From: Athripsodes cinereus
Taxonomy: Eukaryota > Arthropoda > Insecta > Trichoptera > Leptoceridae
DNA length: 64,000 nt
Assembly: GCA_947579605.1 (NCBI GenBank)
Contig: OX388329.1
Location: 335,153-399,152, forward strand
Direction of reading: 5' to 3'
Shown here: positions 60,841 through 64,000 of the stretch, in pieces
How the letters are laid out: each line of letters starts with the position of its first letter
Numbering within the stretch: position 1 is the stretch's first letter
Position numbers and translations under genes: made by a program
Notes under the pieces: generated by a model
Database searches by the model: none
What the model saw: the letters and a program-made list of their open reading frames with translations, nothing else
Told to the model about the DNA's origin: nothing

Positions 60841-61739
60841 AGAGGGTTACTCCCGGGAATTCCCGCCCGGGAATTCCCGGGAAAACCCTCTAATTTTTAT
60901 TTCCCGTTTCCCGGGAAAAAACGAATCCTTTCCCGGGAAAAAATACAAATTATTAGTCATGCAGATTGCCATACCGATACCGAAATCTTTGTTTAGTTAA
61001 CTGTAATAGTCGTGATAAACTTGTAGAAGCTGACGAATATTTTGATATGAAAATATGAAAAATAATATTAATTACCAATATAAGTGTTATACTTTTAAAA
61101 AAAACTTAATTATAGCTTCAATGTATTCGTTTGAAAGAAGCATAATTATTCTAAATATAATTCGAAATCGGAGGTGTGTTTGGCCGACAATGTATAAGAA
61201 TCCTACAATTTTTCATGTTTTTTTTTTACATATTTCGAAAAGTTAGATAGTTCTTAAAAATATTAGTGCAGCCAACTGTCATTTTTTTTTTGTTTTATTC
61301 ATGGATATTAACCGATATAAAAAATCTTTTTTTGTCGATATTTCTAATTTTTTAAAGTCAAAAATCTTTAAAAAGCTTTGCCAAAATCCATAACATTTTT
61401 TTGCTTGATAGGATGATCAAAAATTAAAAGTTTATATATTTTGTAAACAATTTTTATTTTGATATAACATAGAGTACCTAAATAAATCTCGTCAGTCAGC
61501 TATTTATTTTTTTTAAGCAAATTACTTATATTGGTAACAAAAATTTGATTTTTTTTTTATCAAATCAAAATGTTTGCAAGGGTCAACAAGTTATGAGAGT
61601 TTTTATACCAAATTTGTTGAAAATTGAATATTTATAAATATAATAATGAATTTCCCGGGATTCCCGGGAAATTCATTATTATATTTTAAAATTTCCCGTT
61701 TCCCGGGAACAAAAATAATCCGGGAAAAGATACCCTCTA
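60841..61739. mobile_element. hAT-like non-autonomous element with CCCGGGAATTCCCGGG ends
   Basis: Ends agagggttactcccggga and tccgggaaaagataccctct are imperfect inverted repeats. Multiple cccgggaattcccg words occur at both ends (60852-60930, 61650-61725), while the centre is AT-rich without transposase. ttcccgct occurs just before the left end (60833-60840) and 4 bp beyond the right end (61743-61750), which may be an 8-bp target copy. The class is tentative. Confidence 0.6.
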
Positions 61740-61849
61740 GACTTCCCGCTGTCAATCTTAGTCACCTCTACAATACAAGTATATTTATTTATCTTAAAGA
61801 TACAGAATTTCGCTCATTGGGTATTGAATATCTATAGATTAAAAAACGC

Positions 61850-61990
61850 GAGAGAGATGTCTTTCCACTTCTTGGGTTATAATCAATCGATTGATGATAA
61901 TCTAAGAAGTCGAAAGGCGTCTCGCTTGTTACAATTTATCCAATTATGCAATTCTCCTGCGATTATGGAATTCTAATACTTAAAATAAAT
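61850..61990. repeat. FB-A foldback copy
   Basis: gcgagagagatgtctttccacttcttgg...tcgattgatgataatctaagaagtcgaaaggcgtctcgc is an inverted pair. It continues into caattatgcaattctcc...gattatggaattctaatac as in other FB-A ends. Confidence 0.65.
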
Positions 61991-62199
61991 TACAAAGAAA
62001 TATATTACAACAATACAATAAATGTAACATATTAGATTTTTTTTTTCTTCTATCTACATGACATCTCCTACATTATTGCAATTTTAATTCTTGACATACC
62101 TATTAAATACTAAACATTTCATTGCCATTCTGTACTGACACCATAGATTTATATGTACTAAACTGACACTCCAATATTTTATGATTTGACTTAAATTAT
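61991..62199. other. No feature
   Basis: AT-rich. Confidence 0.4.
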
Positions 62200-62347
62200 T
62201 ATTGTTATGAAATTATTCCCTTTTGTGTTTTGTTAATTCTTGTTTTCCAACTGTGTTGTGAATGAGATATTTTATTTGTGTATTGTTTATTCGTGAACAT
62301 GTAAAAGGCTCACGTCGTGGATCGTGAAATAAATAAATAAATAAATA
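62200..62347 (+). mobile_element. LINE 3' UTR with (AAAT)n tail
   Basis: gtgaacatgtaaaaggctcacgtc, gtggatcgtgaaataaataaataaataaat resembles the TAIL-D end (reversed at 2.38-2.43 kb). Confidence 0.5.
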
Positions 62348-62454
62348 TTATATTAGGTTAATTACATGCATATTTATTAATTATTTATACTTAACTATAC
62401 ATTTGTAACAGGCATTTTACATATAAATTCATGACAATACCCAATACAAAAATG

Positions 62455-62510
62455 TACAGTGGTAGGGTTCATTTCAGAGAGGCAACTTCTTCTAACTAAC
62501 CCAAATATGA
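62455..62510 (-). mobile_element. TAIL-G fragment, antisense
   Basis: aatgtacagtggtagggttc then gaggcaacttcttctaactaaccc matches the reversed TAIL-G block, diverged. Confidence 0.45.
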
Positions 62511-62689
62511 GATTAATCGCTTTTATATTCCAAAATAAATGTAAACAAACAAAACTTAAATAAGATGAAGTAATGGTGTCAAAGTTATGTACTTAGAAAC
62601 AGCAAGTTCATAATTATTGCTCTGTCATTAATATCCACTTCCACATCCTCTGTAATAAATATGTAGAAAACAAAGACACCTTGGCTGGT

Positions 62690-62745
62690 TGTCTTTGTTT
62701 TGTATCTGCTGGCTACCTTACTTGTGGGATAAGTCGTGATGGTGT
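62690..62745 (-). repeat. REP-C 5' fragment, antisense
   Basis: gtatctgctggctaccttacttgtgggataagtcgtgatgg is the reverse of ccatcacggcaaaccccacaag...tagccagcagat. Confidence 0.5.
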
Positions 62746-62900
62746 AGCAAAGACAACCGGTGTGTTGAGACGCTCTTGCCTTTGAGTCCTGGATTGGGAT
62801 AAGGTCCTGAGTTTGAATCCCGGTCAGCACAAAATAAAAAAAACATTTTTTCAAATTGCTCTGGTCCTGGATTTAAGATGTTATTAATAACTTTCCATGT
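62740..62900 (+). mobile_element. SINE-1 copy
   Basis: B box ctgagtttgaatcccggtc near 62807, followed by agcacaaaataaaaaaaacattttttcaaattgctctgg, the same body as 20.29-20.34 kb. The A-box half is weak. A minus-strand 89-codon frame through it is not a gene. Confidence 0.6.
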
Positions 62901-63430
62901 TACGTATTATGTCATAATTATTGTACATAACGAGAACGAATAAAAAGATTCAGACGACAAAAATGTACGTTATGTTATAGCCAATATTTCGTTATATCGA
63001 TATTCATTATAAAGGGATGCGAGTACCAATAGTGATATTTTATTATTATGGGACAGGTATTCCGAAGTTGGGCAGCAACATATAATATTTTGTTTGTATG
63101 TATGTTGTTGCAAGTATATTGTAAAACTAATAATAATAATAATGGTTTTGGTTAAATGTATAAATAATATATCTTCCTAGGTATGTATGTATAACAGACT
63201 AATAATGTATAGGTGTAGCTATAGCTGGCTACCCGAACTGGCCTCCATGTGACAATATAAATCATATGGGTTGGGTCGTGCCGGCAGAATAACCCTCTCA
63301 CTTAACTATACAGGGTGTATTACTTAACTACTTAGTTTAATCGTAACATTTACATTACATTCATCCTACTAAACCACCTACAAATGGCATTAATTGGAAT
63401 TGCAATACTTATTTTCCGCGAGGATAAGGG
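62901..63430. other. No gene recognised
   Basis: gctggctacccgaactggcc (63226) recalls REP-C, but only weakly. Confidence 0.35.
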
Positions 63431-63485
63431 TTGTCACATCACACCTTTGCTGGAAAAGTTGCACTGGTTAAGATATAATGGATAA
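63431..63485 (+). pseudogene. L2/CR1 RT microfragment
   Basis: 63435-63470 decodes to HITPLLEKLHWL, the conserved block also present at residues 103-114 of the 7.8 kb copy (HITPLLHNLHWL). The rest of the element is gone. Confidence 0.65.
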
Positions 63486-63530
63486 GTGAAAAAATTAAGA
63501 TGTTCAGGATAGATAGCAAACTTCATTTAT
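63486..63530 (+). repeat. REP-C core fragment
   Basis: aaattaagatgttcaggatagatagcaaacttc corresponds to the REP-C core at 42.53-42.56 kb. Confidence 0.4.
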
Positions 63531-64000
63531 TTATTTACCTTTATTAATTTCTTGGTTTCCAATAGTTGTACAATGATGAAAGAAATAAGAAAATATTTCA
63601 TTAATATGCAATAATAATAAATTGGTGATTTAAGGGCCGATCTTATATACATTTTAACAAATATCCGTTAGCATTTTGGTAAGTTGCTGACGGATGGCAG
63701 TTTGTAAGCCAAACAAACCGATGGGTGTCTTATAAAAGGTATTGCTATGATTTATTGTTTTTCTATGCATAGCAACGGTCAAATACACACGCATTATTGA
63801 AGTTTAACCTCGCAGCATTGCGTAATCACGTTTGAAAATATTTTTTTTTGTTTAAATTCAAGAACAATATTTCTTATGAGAAGTGAGGCATCACAAATAC
63901 ACTGTATATTTTAAGAGAAATAACCTTTTCTTTAGCGAACATAAAAAATTGACTTATAAACCGACGGTTTAAGTGTCAAAACCATTCCCAAAACAGTCGG
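63531..64000. other. No gene recognised
   Basis: gggccgatcttatatacattttaacaaatatccg (63631) looks like the edge of an uncharacterised repeat, but no second copy is present here. Confidence 0.35.

Noticed and set aside
61055..61246. Gene inside the hAT-like element
   Set aside because: 63 codons, AT-rich, with no transposase motif.

Overview
This is an AT-rich eukaryotic nuclear window with no host gene that I can name. Dense non-LTR retrotransposon relics, tRNA-derived SINEs, foldback DNA elements and the frequent motif gtaggtacctac suggest an insect, most likely a moth or butterfly. That assignment is inference. Apart from two unconfirmed exon candidates (15087-15194 on +, 49808-50013 on -), every substantial open frame I could interpret is the 3' part of a transposon.

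Family names below are local to this window. LINE relics: an R1-type copy at 3.06-3.50 kb; an R2/R4-type copy with a restriction-like endonuclease at 10.3-11.3 kb (-); L2/CR1-type copies at 7.8, 27.3, 46.5, 47.0 and 48.5 kb plus tail fragments; a Jockey/CR1-group copy at 13.9-14.9 kb; and RTE-like copies in about seven subfamilies. These are RTE-a (16.6, 26.8, 33.5, 41.4 kb), RTE-b (16.8, 24.5, 25.8, 27.0, 27.9, 34.5, 48.7, 54.5 kb), RTE-c (5.9, 6.2, 24.2, 24.4, 35.7, 48.1, 53.6, 55.1, 57.4 kb), RTE-d (4.7, 28.3, 36.9 kb), RTE-e (37.6, 41.6 kb), RTE-f (52.2 kb) and RTE-g (57.5 kb). All are 5' truncated. Several have target-site duplications (TSDs) and simple-repeat tails, and many are nested.

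Non-autonomous elements: SINE-1 (3.7, 20.2, 62.7 kb), SINE-2 (21.4, 23.8, 26.0, 36.2, 42.0, 57.1 kb), a pogo-like MITE (17.8 kb), hAT-type MITEs (50.2, 60.8 kb), foldbacks (0.0, 6.3, 9.6, 50.3, 59.3 kb), two Helitron-like repeats (9.2, 34.2 kb), and the dispersed families REP-C, FB-A and TAIL-G.

The most interesting system is a set of short insertions at 9.9, 19.8, 27.1, 30.4 and 55.6 kb, with a larger possible relative at 38.1 kb. Each of the five is a long near-perfect palindrome plus a unique tail of about 36-47 nt, flanked by a 9-13 bp TSD. In three of them the palindrome carries a type I hammerhead-ribozyme core (CTGATGA, stem II, GAAA, a self-complementary stem III, then GTC or CTC). 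This matches what is known of Penelope-like element terminal repeats. The 19.8 and 38.1 kb copies instead share another small hairpin motif with a base-paired stem that differs in sequence. A decayed hammerhead at 13.5 kb has seeded a 44-bp minisatellite.

Much of the window can be ordered in time by nesting: R1 into FB-A; RTE-b into RTE-a; a Penelope-like insertion into L2; a foldback into hAT; SINE-2 into a tandem duplication; a small MITE into RTE-c.
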